A stretch of 64,000 nt of DNA, from NCBI GenBank assembly GCA_945860915.1, contig CAMARR010000002.1, forward strand, positions 62,001 to 126,000, given 5' to 3'. The stretch's first letter is position 1. Each line of letters opens with the position of its first letter. Below the pieces are notes generated by a model. The model was given only the letters and a program-made list of their open reading frames with translations. It had not been told where the DNA came from and did no database searches. This document shows, one piece after another, positions 44,015 to 52,124 of this stretch. The translations under genes and the position numbers were made by a program. This stretch comes from Candidatus Kuenenia stuttgartensis. Its GTDB lineage: Bacteria > Planctomycetota > GCA-002687715 > CAIWVZ01.

Positions 44015-44968
44015 ATGTCCTCGCTCGTGACACGTCTAGCACCCTCCCCGACAGGCGCGATGCACCTCGGAAACGCGCGCACATTCATGCTGACGGCATG
44101 GTGGGCGTATTCCGACGGAGCGACGTCGCTTCTCCGAATTGAGGATCTTGATCATCCTCGGAAGAAGCCGCACTCAATTGAGTCCATCCGAGAGGATCTT
44201 CAGTGGATGGGCGTGAACTGGGACTTCGAGACCCCAATTCAATCGACACGCCATGCCTCGCATCTCCGCGCTTTGGAAGCACTACGCTCAAAAGGTGACG
44301 TCTACGTATGCAAATGCACGCGCCAAGACGTGATTGACGCCCAAAGCGCACCCCACGAGTCCTTGCTCGATCTCGTCTATCCAGGAACGTGCCGCGCGGC
44401 GACATGGGACCCGCGATCCCATGAATCGAACGAGGGTAAAGCGCTCGCCCTGCGATTCCGAGTGCCCGCGACGCCTGTATCTTTCGACGATCGCGTCTTT
44501 GGGCCTCAGACCGTCGACCTCGCGCGCCAAAGCGGTGATTTCGTCGTCGGGAGAATCCGCGCCGACGGAGAAGTCGAAGTCGGCTACCAGCTGGCGGTGG
44601 TAACCGACGACGCGGAGGACGGTGTAACCCATGTCCTCCGCGGCGCCGACCTGCTTTTGTCAGCAGCACGCCAACGTGCAATCCAAACCGCCCTCGACTT
44701 ACCGACGGTCACCTATGCCCACTTCCCCCTGGTCGTGGGTACGGATGGTCGTCGCCTTGCCAAGCGGCATGGAGACACGCGCCTCGCCTCACTCCGAGAT
44801 GACGGAATGACGGCGGAGCGACTTTGGCGTTGGGTTGCTTCGACCATTTCCATGCCCGCAGCAACCCAAGCCGAAGTCCTGTCACGCCAATTGAATCTCA
44901 GTAATATTCCGCGCGATCCTGTTGTCCTCACGGGACGCGATCTCGCTTGGCTCTGCGGGCGAGAGTAA
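44015..44968 (+). CDS. gluQ: Glutamyl-Q tRNA(Asp) synthetase
   Basis: The protein has 317 residues. It is the catalytic domain of glutamyl-tRNA synthetase alone: class I HIGH motif as HLGNAR, a zinc-site CKCTRQDV and YPGTC, and a KMSKS equivalent RRLAKRHGD. Without the anticodon-binding domain it matches GluQ (YadB), which glutamylates queuosine at tRNA-Asp wobble position 34. The 3' end overlaps an opposing small gene by 87 bases, an unusual convergent overlap. Confidence 0.92.
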   Translation: MSSLVTRLAPSPTGAMHLGNARTFMLTAWWAYSDGATSLLRIEDLDHPRKKPHSIESIREDLQWMGVNWDFETPIQSTRHASHLRALEALRSKGDVYVCKCTRQDVIDAQSAPHESLLDLVYPGTCRAATWDPRSHESNEGKALALRFRVPATPVSFDDRVFGPQTVDLARQSGDFVVGRIRADGEVEVGYQLAVVTDDAEDGVTHVLRGADLLLSAARQRAIQTALDLPTVTYAHFPLVVGTDGRRLAKRHGDTRLASLRDDGMTAERLWRWVASTISMPAATQAEVLSRQLNLSNIPRDPVVLTGRDLAWLCGRE

Positions 44969-45166
44969 GACTCCGGCTCCCGCAAGGAGGCTGTCGCGCC
45001 GAACGCGCGCTTCAACCACGTCATGAGTCCCGAGCGACTCGCGAAGACGTTTCTTCCGATGGCCGACATGAACCGTGTAATGCACCCACCACGTGCCGTT
45101 GTTTGACCAAATGTGGTGATTCGGATTGGTCCGCGGAAAACGGAGCGAAAGTGACCAATGAGACAT
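44882..45166 (-). CDS. Small protein resembling the N-terminal domain of tyrosine recombinases
   Basis: The protein has 94 residues from the ATG at 45166, preceded by GGAGGG six bases away. The core (IWSNNGTWWVHYTVHVGHRK, RLRESLGTHDVVEARVRRDS) resembles the arm-type DNA-binding region at the start of phage-type integrases ('GTRDxxEARxRRDxLL'). No catalytic domain follows, and the frame ends inside gluQ. It could be a relic or a stand-alone DNA-binding protein. The good ribosome binding site supports real expression. A longer reading to 45385 crosses hairpins and lacks such a site. Confidence 0.6.
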   Translation of the reverse strand: MSHWSLSLRFPRTNPNHHIWSNNGTWWVHYTVHVGHRKKRLRESLGTHDVVEARVRRDSLLAGAGVLLSPAEPSEIASREDNRIARNITEIQLA

Positions 45167-45519
45167 GCGCTGCCCTCCGTGGGCTGGCGCATCAGGAACC
45201 GAAGGGCGACGCCCGCGGCCGGAGAATTTGTTCGCCGGTCCAACAACTGTGGGCCGCGCGCATCGGTAGCGGCCGCAAGCCGCTACCCAAGCCACCTTGG
45301 CTCTCCGGAGCCAGGTTGGCAGGCCTCCGCGAGGAGACCTTCCTGATGCATGCGCAAAGATATTGCCCTCTCCCCGCCGGATCAAGTCGTTCAGCGCCTT
45401 CCGTGTGTCATAAGCCTGTCTGCCGTATCAGGGGAACGGCAGCGAACCCCAAAGGGGTCAGTGCATCTTTAAGCGGTCGCGAGTTGTCACCGTCGAACGG
45501 CCAATCGCCAACACGCGCC
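45167..45519. other. Non-coding region with several hairpins upstream of the small protein
   Basis: No convincing coding sequence is seen in these 353 bases. Hairpins include GGTAGCGGC/GCCGCTACC (45265-45287, 9 pairs, CGCAA loop) and a 13-base near-perfect stem at 45291-45320 with a TCCG loop. Weaker ones occur near 45204 and at 45217-45241. Read on the minus strand they precede the 94-residue gene. Confidence 0.5.
45265..45320. repeat. Pair of adjacent hairpins
   Basis: Two hairpins lie three bases apart: 45265-45273 with 45279-45287 (perfect 9-base arms), and 45291-45303 with 45308-45320 (13-base arms, one mismatch and one G-U pair on one strand). There is no U tract after either, so a terminator is less likely than a structured leader or a nucleic-acid binding site. 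Confidence 0.5.
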
Positions 45520-47175
45520 TCAGCCCGTTGCAGAAACCAGCGAAATAATCTTCTCCTCGCGCATTTCAAGCCGTGCGGTGGCAGCGCGTAGAAAAGCGAA
45601 TGCAAGAACTCCAGTAATGGCAAGTCCCGCGGGAACCGTGGCGAACATCCAGTGAAGTGGAGCATCCCAACCAAAAATGTGAAACCTGTGAAAAAGCCAT
45701 GGGAATACGGCAATCAACACGGCAGGAGCAGAGCAAATGGCTGCCGGTAACGAGAAGCTTGCATAGACAATCGCGCGTCCGCATCCATCCCGCCCCGACA
45801 TCTCTCGACGTTTCGCTGAACCCAACGCGGGTGACGGGATGATCACCGACACCAGCATGCCAAGAGCCGTACCCGTCGCTTCCATGATCAAGATGCCCAC
45901 GACAATCGGGATGAAGTCGACTAACGGAACCGAAGTCTTTCCAATAACACTCATGAAGAATGGAATGGCAAGAATCACGAGTGATGATGGAATCAGGACG
46001 CAAAGAACCCCGAGAGACCGGCCAAGAACGTATTGAAATCGCGGCACACCTGTAGCGAAGCCAAGCCCGATACCCGGGCCATCGATCGACAACTGCGTCG
46101 TCATGAAGGTGCCGTGAGCAAACAGCAAGACCATTGGCAGCCATATAGGCGGAACGGCCCCGCCTCGGATGTCGCCATGGCTTCCGAAAACTCCCATCAC
46201 TCCGAATATGAGGGTGTTCTGAATGAGAATCGCGCGCAGCCGAGGGTCGCGCCACCAAAGGCGACGCGTCATCCGCATCACGGCTCCAACCGGTGCAGAG
46301 AAAATGTACGACCGTTCGTCCGAGGAGACGATTCGCTCGCCTGATTGCCGATCGTCAACATTGCGAACCAGTCGTCCGAAAGCACGGCTCGAGAGCCAAA
46401 GCCCGGCAACGATCAGGACGAAGGACGCGAGGATGTCATAAACATGAACATCGCCGAACCCGAGCGCGCCCACAAACCAACGAGCAAAAGGCGCCGACGG
46501 GAAGAACGCGTTCGCCGCGAGGGCAGCGATCTCGCTGCCGCCTGACTGCAATTCCTCCGACATCTTGCGACGCAACAACAGCGGAACCAAAGCGAAACCT
46601 GCCGTGATAATTATCGTGATGTCGCGCAGTCTTCGTCGGCCGATAAGCACTTGAATCATGGATGCAGTGGCTGTGCCAAATCCACGGGCAGCAATGGTGG
46701 AGAGGATGGCGATCCCGGAAACACCCACGACGCTGACGGGTGAAGCGCCGATTCCTATTGCAACTCCGACTGGAAAAGAGATCAGAGTCAACTCGCCGAA
46801 ACTGATGAGTCCCGACAGCTGAGTCGCAAGAAAAATCTCTCCGTGTCGAATGGGGAGGTGCAAGAGGCGCGACAAATCGAGGAACTGATCATTTGCGGCG
46901 ATCATGAACGCACCCAGAACCTGAAATCCCCACGTCGCGAAAAACGCAAGCGTTACATAGTTGATCTTGGGGTTCGAAAACATGTCGGAATAAGCTTCGT
47001 CTTCGACGATGCTAGACCCAACGCCGAATCCGAACGCGCCAAGTCCCGCAGCGAATCCCAACTGCAGGAGAGTGCCAACGATGATCGCAATCCAGCCAAG
47101 GTGTTTGCGCCCAGGCCGCGTGTTGAGCTTCCAGCGAAGGCCGACAAGCGACACGACGCGCGCGAACGGAGTCAC
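45520..47175 (-). CDS. ABC-2-type transporter permease
   Basis: The protein has 551 residues with many membrane segments (WIAIIVGTLLQLGFAAGLGA, ISFPVGVAIGIGASPVSVVG, VPIWLPMVLLFAHGT and others near the C-terminus). The topology matches large ABC-2 exporter permeases. The start overlaps the ATPase gene's stop (ATGA at 47172-47175), so the two form one exporter. The substrate is unknown; the neighbours give no hint. Confidence 0.85.
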   Translation of the reverse strand: MTPFARVVSLVGLRWKLNTRPGRKHLGWIAIIVGTLLQLGFAAGLGAFGFGVGSSIVEDEAYSDMFSNPKINYVTLAFFATWGFQVLGAFMIAANDQFLDLSRLLHLPIRHGEIFLATQLSGLISFGELTLISFPVGVAIGIGASPVSVVGVSGIAILSTIAARGFGTATASMIQVLIGRRRLRDITIIITAGFALVPLLLRRKMSEELQSGGSEIAALAANAFFPSAPFARWFVGALGFGDVHVYDILASFVLIVAGLWLSSRAFGRLVRNVDDRQSGERIVSSDERSYIFSAPVGAVMRMTRRLWWRDPRLRAILIQNTLIFGVMGVFGSHGDIRGGAVPPIWLPMVLLFAHGTFMTTQLSIDGPGIGLGFATGVPRFQYVLGRSLGVLCVLIPSSLVILAIPFFMSVIGKTSVPLVDFIPIVVGILIMEATGTALGMLVSVIIPSPALGSAKRREMSGRDGCGRAIVYASFSLPAAICSAPAVLIAVFPWLFHRFHIFGWDAPLHWMFATVPAGLAITGVLAFAFLRAATARLEMREEKIISLVSATG

Positions 47176-47972
47176 CCGAGAAATCCCAGCCCAAAGGCCG
47201 ACGCCGCGGGCCGATCTCCGCCGACCAACCTGACGAAGGCCTCCTCAAGCGATGCGGTCGGTTCGACACCCGCGGCCGTGCGCACATCAGCCAGGGTCCC
47301 CTGCGCTCGGACTCTTCCTTTGGCAATCACCGCAAGGTGGCTGCAAAGTCGTTCGGCCTGTTCCAATACATGAGACGAGAAGAACACAGTGACGCCACGT
47401 GAAACCGCTGAAGCAAGGGCGTCCTTGATAGCGCGTGTCGTCACCGCGTCGATGCCGTTGAAGGGCTCGTCCAAAAAGAGAATGCGCGGGCCATGAATCA
47501 ATGCTGTCGCGAGGGAGACCTTCTTTCGCATGCCCATCGAGAAGTCGATCACGAAGCGATCCTGATCGGATGTTGCCAATTCGAGGAGGTCGAAGATCTC
47601 GGCCGCACGCCGATCGGTTTCCTCGACGGTCAGGCCGTGCAGCGGACCGACAAAACGCATGGTCTCACGGGGCGTGAGGCGCTCGTAGAGCAACGGCTCT
47701 TCCGGCATGAATCCAATGCGGCGCTTGACTTCGAGTGGCGATGTCACGGGATTGAGTCCCAAGACCTCGATCGTGCCCGCGGTGGGCTCAAGCATCCCCG
47801 TCAGCATGCGGATTGTGGTGGACTTGCCGGAACCGTTCGGGCCTAAGAACGCGAACCATTCGCCTTGTTGAACCTCAAGATCGATGCCGTCAACGGCAGC
47901 CTTCTCATCGAAGCGTTTTACAAGACCGGAAATTCTCACAGCTGGAGCCGTAAGCGACGACGTGAATTCCAT
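47172..47972 (-). CDS. ABC transporter ATP-binding protein
   Basis: The protein has 266 residues. Walker A is GPNGSGKST, the signature is FSMGMRKKVSLA (a variant of LSGGQ), and Walker B is ILFLDEPFNGID, followed by the switch His (SSHVLEQ). It belongs with the CcmA/DrrA-like group of export ATPases and powers the permease encoded immediately downstream. The tail about 240-266 is Ala/Gly rich. Confidence 0.95.
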   Translation of the reverse strand: MEFTSSLTAPAVRISGLVKRFDEKAAVDGIDLEVQQGEWFAFLGPNGSGKSTTIRMLTGMLEPTAGTIEVLGLNPVTSPLEVKRRIGFMPEEPLLYERLTPRETMRFVGPLHGLTVEETDRRAAEIFDLLELATSDQDRFVIDFSMGMRKKVSLATALIHGPRILFLDEPFNGIDAVTTRAIKDALASAVSRGVTVFFSSHVLEQAERLCSHLAVIAKGRVRAQGTLADVRTAAGVEPTASLEEAFVRLVGGDRPAASAFGLGFLG

Positions 47973-48074
47973 ATGTGATCTTCCGAGACCATCCTACCCG
48001 CCGCAACATCTCATAAAGCACGCGAAGGTCTTCGTGGCTATCCACCTAGCCCCGTAACTGCGTAGAATCTCCCC

Positions 48075-49340
48075 ATGACAACGAGTCGGTCCGTTCTTTA
48101 CTTCGGCAACGGTCCTTGGTGCACGCTAGACTCCGGCGTTGCCGGCCCCCGCAGGGGCGCCGACATGGAGGACATCGGGCAACACGACGGCTACTCGGTT
48201 CTTGTTGAGGGCGGGATGATCCGCGACGCAGGCGATCCGAAGATTCTCGCGGGCCGCTACCAGGACGCAAAAAGGATCGATCTAGGTGCGAGACTTGTGA
48301 CGCCTGGACTCATTGATCCTCACACCCACCCAGTATTCGTGGGGACCCGCGAGGACGAATTTGAGATGCGCAATCTCGGACGATCGTATGTCGACATCTC
48401 GCTCGCTGGTGGCGGCATCCGGAAATCGGTTCGACTCTTGCGCGCGGCCAACGACACGGAACTCGCACGCGAAGTGGCCTCAAACGCCGACGCCTTCCTT
48501 CGGCTCGGAACCACGACGATCGAGGCCAAGAGCGGCTATGGGCTCTCTCTGACCGATGAGTTGCGATCTCTACGCGCCATACAGTCCGTATCGGCATGGC
48601 ATCCGATGACCTTCGTTCCGACGTTCTTAGGGGCCCACGAGTTTCCGGACGAATGGCGCGATCGCCGTGATGCGTATGTCGACCACCTCATCGACGACAT
48701 GCTCCCGGCGGTGATGCGTGAAGAACTGGCAAAAGCATGTGACGTATTCTGCGAGTCTCACGTGTTCACTGTCGATCAGTCACGGCGACTTCTTCTTGCT
48801 GCCAAGTCTCATGGGCTCGATGTCAAAGTTCATGCGGACGAAATCACTCCTTGCGGTGGCGCTGAACTTGCTGCGGAAGTAGGTGCCATTTCCGCAGATC
48901 ACTTAGTCCATATCTCCGATGGCGGGATGGACGCCATGCTCCGCGCGGGCGTCATTCCTATTCTGCTGCCCGCAACCTCGTGGTACTTGAGGCTGCCGAA
49001 GGATGCGCCAGGAGCCGAAATGAAGCGTCGCGGTCTGCCTCTCGCGCTTGCTACAGACTTCAACCCGGGGTCGTCTCCAACACGGTCGCTTCCCCTCGTA
49101 ATGTCTATGGCGTGTGTGCGCTACGGCCTTACCGCGGCCGAGGCGCTCACAGCGACCACGGTGAACGCAGCACATGCGATCGGTGTTGCTGATCGGGTCG
49201 GCCGACTCGCGGTGGGCATGGCTTGCGACTTGGTTGCGTGGGATCTCCCCAACCTGCGTTCATTGCCGTACCGATTCGGCGAAAACCACGCTGCCATTGT
49301 CGTCAAGAACGGCAACGTGGTCGCCGACAACCGTCGCTAG
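48075..49340 (+). CDS. hutI: Imidazolonepropionase
   Basis: The protein has 421 residues. This metal-dependent hydrolase opens imidazolonepropionate to formiminoglutamate, the third step of histidine breakdown. Family motifs are visible: DPHTHPVFVG (HxH), EAKSGYGLS, KVHADEITPCGG and DFNPGSSPTRSL with the catalytic Asp. It is followed by the fused formiminotransferase-cyclodeaminase, which uses its product. hutH and hutU are not in the window. Confidence 0.95.
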   Translation: MTTSRSVLYFGNGPWCTLDSGVAGPRRGADMEDIGQHDGYSVLVEGGMIRDAGDPKILAGRYQDAKRIDLGARLVTPGLIDPHTHPVFVGTREDEFEMRNLGRSYVDISLAGGGIRKSVRLLRAANDTELAREVASNADAFLRLGTTTIEAKSGYGLSLTDELRSLRAIQSVSAWHPMTFVPTFLGAHEFPDEWRDRRDAYVDHLIDDMLPAVMREELAKACDVFCESHVFTVDQSRRLLLAAKSHGLDVKVHADEITPCGGAELAAEVGAISADHLVHISDGGMDAMLRAGVIPILLPATSWYLRLPKDAPGAEMKRRGLPLALATDFNPGSSPTRSLPLVMSMACVRYGLTAAEALTATTVNAAHAIGVADRVGRLAVGMACDLVAWDLPNLRSLPYRFGENHAAIVVKNGNVVADNRR

Positions 49341-49368
49341 GACGGAACGACGTGCTTCGCTAGCATCC

Positions 49369-49388
49369 CCCCCGCCCCACTGCGGGGG
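49369..49388 (+). terminator. GC hairpin between hutI and ftcD
   Basis: A perfect 7-base stem (CCCCCGC / GCGGGGG) with a six-base loop lies in the 63-base gap, 15 bases before the start at 49404. No U tract follows. It may slow transcription or affect access to the ribosome binding site. Confidence 0.35.
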
Positions 49389-49403
49389 CTTAGGGAGCGA
49401 TGC

Positions 49404-50981
49404 ATGAAACTCGTTGAGTGTGTACCCAACTTCTCGGAAGGCCGCCGACCAGAGGTGATTGCAGCGATCGTCGCCGCCGGAACTCGCGTTCCGGGAATCA
49501 CCCTTCTCGGCAGTGAAATGGACCGCGACCACAACCGGGCGGTGGTGACTTTTGTCGGAACGCCATCTGCGGCAGCGGAGGCGGCATTCCGCATGACCGA
49601 GGAGGCGATGCGCCACATCGACCTCAATCAGCATTCGGGCGCCCACCCCCGCATGGGCGCAACCGATGTCATTCCATTTATCCCACTGCACGACATCACG
49701 ATGGAAGAGTGTGTGGCACTCTCACGCGAAGTCGCCGCTAGGATCGGCCGAGAGCTTGGGATTCCATGCTTCCTGTACGCCGACGCTGCGGCGAGCGAGG
49801 ATCGACGATCGTTACCAAAGATCCGCGAGGGCGGCTTTGAAGGGCTGCGCGCGCGCATCGGCACGGATCCGACGCGCAAGCCGGACTTCGGCCCCGAAGC
49901 CATTCACCCGACTGCGGGATGCACCGCCGTCGGCGCTCGCTTCTTCCTCGTTGCTTACAACGTCAATCTTGCCACCTCGGATGTCTCGTTGGCCAAGAAC
50001 ATCGCGGCTGACATCAGGGAATCGGGTCGCAAGGTGAAGTCGACGCAGCCAGACGGCTCAACGGTCGAGAAGACCATCCCTGGAAAATTCAAACGCCTCC
50101 AGGCAGCCGGGTTCGAACTCACCGAGCGTGGACTCACCCAAGTATCCATGAATCTCATGGACTACCGTGTCACTTCGATCGCAGACGTCTTTGCGGAGAT
50201 CGAACGACGCGCACGCGAGGCGGACGTGGCGATCGTAGAAAGCGAGCTGGTTGGGCTCCTCCCGCGTGAGGCGCTCCTCCAAACCGCGACTTCTCGCGTG
50301 AAACTGACCGGATTCCAGCCGACGCAGGTAATCGAGGCTCACCTCGACGCCGCTCGCGATGATGCCTTTACCTGCTTCGATCCGTTCCTCGACGCTCTCG
50401 CATCGGGATCGCCCACTCCGGGAGGCGGCTCTGCTGCTGCGTTGGTCGGTTCGCTCGGTGCAGCGCTTGGTGCGATGGTCACCAACCTCACTATCGGCAA
50501 GAAGAAATACGCATCTGTCGAAGCCGACATGGTCGCGGGGCGCGCACGCCTCATGGACGCACTCGCGAAGTTGCGCGCCGGCGTGAAGGACGACGCGATC
50601 CTTTTTGACCGTGTGATGGCGGCATACAAACTTCCCAAAGTCACACCCGAAGAGCAGGAGTCGTCGCGAAAGGCCATTACCGATGCCACGCTGGTCGCCG
50701 CCCACGGCCCATACGAACTCATGAAGACCGCTGCCGGGATTCTCCCGACCCTCCTCGAGGTCGCAGAGAAGGGTAATCCGAACGCCGCCTCGGATGCCGC
50801 TGTCGGAGCGATCCTCGTGCGCGCGTGCGTCGAGGGTGCGGCCTACAACGTGCTCATTAATGTCGGGCAACTCAAAGGACACCCCACTGCAGATGCCCTA
50901 CGCGCCGAGGCGAACGAACTTCGCTGCAAAGTAAGTGGAGGCGTCGACGCGGTCCTTCGCATGGTCGACTCCAAGATCTGA
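49404..50981 (+). CDS. ftcD: Bifunctional formimidoyltransferase-cyclodeaminase
   Basis: The protein has 525 residues. Residues 1-300 are glutamate formimidoyltransferase (VECVPNFSEGRRPEVIAAI, DRDHNRAVVTF, HSGAHPRMGATDVIPFIP), moving the formimino group to tetrahydrofolate. Residues about 330-525 are the all-helical formimidoyl-THF cyclodeaminase (LASGSPTPGGGSAAAL, TIGKKKY), producing methenyl-THF and ammonia. The two enzymes are fused as in animal FTCD. The start is supported by GGGAG six bases before ATG. It completes histidine-to-glutamate degradation with hutI. Confidence 0.93.
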   Translation: MKLVECVPNFSEGRRPEVIAAIVAAGTRVPGITLLGSEMDRDHNRAVVTFVGTPSAAAEAAFRMTEEAMRHIDLNQHSGAHPRMGATDVIPFIPLHDITMEECVALSREVAARIGRELGIPCFLYADAAASEDRRSLPKIREGGFEGLRARIGTDPTRKPDFGPEAIHPTAGCTAVGARFFLVAYNVNLATSDVSLAKNIAADIRESGRKVKSTQPDGSTVEKTIPGKFKRLQAAGFELTERGLTQVSMNLMDYRVTSIADVFAEIERRAREADVAIVESELVGLLPREALLQTATSRVKLTGFQPTQVIEAHLDAARDDAFTCFDPFLDALASGSPTPGGGSAAALVGSLGAALGAMVTNLTIGKKKYASVEADMVAGRARLMDALAKLRAGVKDDAILFDRVMAAYKLPKVTPEEQESSRKAITDATLVAAHGPYELMKTAAGILPTLLEVAEKGNPNAASDAAVGAILVRACVEGAAYNVLINVGQLKGHPTADALRAEANELRCKVSGGVDAVLRMVDSKI

Positions 50982-51017
50982 AATAAAAAACGACGGCCGG
51001 GGGCTACCCGGCCGTCG
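50982..51017 (-). terminator. Strong intrinsic terminator for the small peptide gene
   Basis: An 11-base perfect stem (50991-51001 with 51007-51017) and 5-base loop are followed on the minus strand by TTTTTTATTT. The gene it ends is the 64-residue peptide gene that stops at 51040. On the plus strand no U tract follows, so it does not look designed for ftcD, though it may also help there. Confidence 0.85.
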
Positions 51018-51039
51018 CCATGAGGTCTGGAGGGGGACC

Positions 51040-51234
51040 TCAGAGGCAGGCGCGTCCGCTGCTGCTGAGGCAGCAGCCGTACACGCCTCCTGCGAAGAAC
51101 AGACCCCACCGGCCGAAGCACGTAGCACCGGTGGGCCACATGAGAGGTTCGATTTGCGGCAACGCGCGAACGTTGGCCGACGGCACCGCGAAGGCCACGG
51201 CGACCGATGCCCCTGCCGATCTAGGACGGATCAT
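51040..51234 (-). CDS. Small exported Cys/Ser-rich peptide of unknown type
   Basis: The protein has 64 residues from the ATG at 51234; an upstream ATG at 51267 would lie above the likely transcription start. The N-terminal part (MIRPRSAGASVAVAFAVPSA) could be a weak signal peptide. The tail reads GLFFAGGVYGCCLSSSGRAC, with a Gly-Gly followed by a Cys/Ser-rich end. It has its own candidate promoter (51272-51301) and a strong terminator 23 bases after the stop, which supports it being real. No modification enzyme is nearby, so a modified-peptide identity is only a thought. Confidence 0.55.
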   Translation of the reverse strand: MIRPRSAGASVAVAFAVPSANVRALPQIEPLMWPTGATCFGRWGLFFAGGVYGCCLSSSGRACL

Positions 51235-51271
51235 GCGCTCCGCATAGTGGGAATCAGGGCACGCCATCTAT

Positions 51272-51301
51272 ATCGTAAGATATGGTTCATATCTTTATCA
51301 A
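51272..51301 (-). promoter_or_regulatory. Candidate promoter overlapping an inverted repeat
   Basis: On the minus strand TTGATA (51296-51301) and TACGAT (51272-51277) are 18 bases apart, like a sigma-70 promoter. A perfect inverted repeat AAGATAT...ATATCTT (51277-51295) fills the spacer and could be an operator. Transcription would begin near 51265, ahead of the ATG at 51234. Confidence 0.4.
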
Positions 51302-51320
51302 TACACGCAGGGCGTATTTT

Positions 51321-52124
51321 TCAGTCTTTGGGAAGGAGCGCGTGGATGCGCTCAGCCTCCTCGAAAACCGTAGCCGTTCGAGTTCCAAACCACGAAAACG
51401 CCTCGCCACTTACCAAGACGACCTTCGAGATCGGGAGGCCGGTGGCTGCCGCGACTTCAATGCGATGCGATTCCTCAAACGGGAACGGCTCGGAAGACAG
51501 GAAGACTGCGTCGACGCGGTGCTTCGCAAGCGATTGTAGATCGATCTCTGGGTAGCGGCCTGGTAGCTCCCGAAGCGCGTTGCAAAGGCCGGCCTCCGCG
51601 ATCATCGCATCGATAAAGGTGTCGCCCGCCGCGACCATCCAGGGCTTTCTCCAGATGAGATACGCAACGCGCGGTGCAGGGCGAACCAACGAACGAAATC
51701 GTCGGCGTTCGGCGAGTATGGTCGCCACGAGTGCCTCTGCTTTCGGTTCGGCACCAACCAGCGTTCCGATGTCAACAAGATCTTTCAGGACCGATTCGAG
51801 ATCGCGCGGGTACGAAACGTGGACGGCGAGCGACCCTGCAAGGGCCTCCACGTCCTCCTTTCGATTCTCTTCTTTGTTTGCAAACACCAGATCCGGCTTC
51901 ATCGTCAAGATCGTCTGCACATGCGGGTCCTTTGTGCCCCCGATCTTGACGACACCCCGCACCCCTTCAGCAGGATGAAGGCACCACGAGGTACAGCCGA
52001 CCACTTCACTTCCGCGGCCGAGCGCAAAGAGGGTCTCGGTGATACTCGGCACCAGCGATACCACGCGCCGAGCCGCGCGCGAAAGGCGGACGCTACGCCC
52101 CATTGCGTCCGTAACTTCAATCAC
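51321..52124 (-). CDS. BtuF-like helical-backbone metal receptor without signal peptide
   Basis: The protein has 267 residues from a GTG at 52124 that overlaps the upstream stop (GTGA). The fold is the class III periplasmic binding protein (DAMGRSVRLSRAARRVVSLV, PSITETLFALG, MKPDLVFANKEENRKEDVEA), as in BtuF, which binds cobalamin, or in siderophore binders. There is no signal peptide in this reading or in the alternative ATG at 52166. It may therefore be cytoplasmic. No transporter genes are adjacent. Confidence 0.8.
   Translation of the reverse strand: MIEVTDAMGRSVRLSRAARRVVSLVPSITETLFALGRGSEVVGCTSWCLHPAEGVRGVVKIGGTKDPHVQTILTMKPDLVFANKEENRKEDVEALAGSLAVHVSYPRDLESVLKDLVDIGTLVGAEPKAEALVATILAERRRFRSLVRPAPRVAYLIWRKPWMVAAGDTFIDAMIAEAGLCNALRELPGRYPEIDLQSLAKHRVDAVFLSSEPFPFEESHRIEVAAATGLPISKVVLVSGEAFSWFGTRTATVFEEAERIHALLPKD

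Noticed and set aside
45408-45713. Minus-strand frame of 101 codons
   Set aside because: It overlaps the well-supported ABC permease and shows no domain or ribosome binding site.
51040-51234. Lanthipeptide precursor
   Set aside because: The Gly-Gly and Cys/Ser tail are suggestive, but no synthetase, protease or dedicated transporter is nearby; kept only as an unknown peptide.
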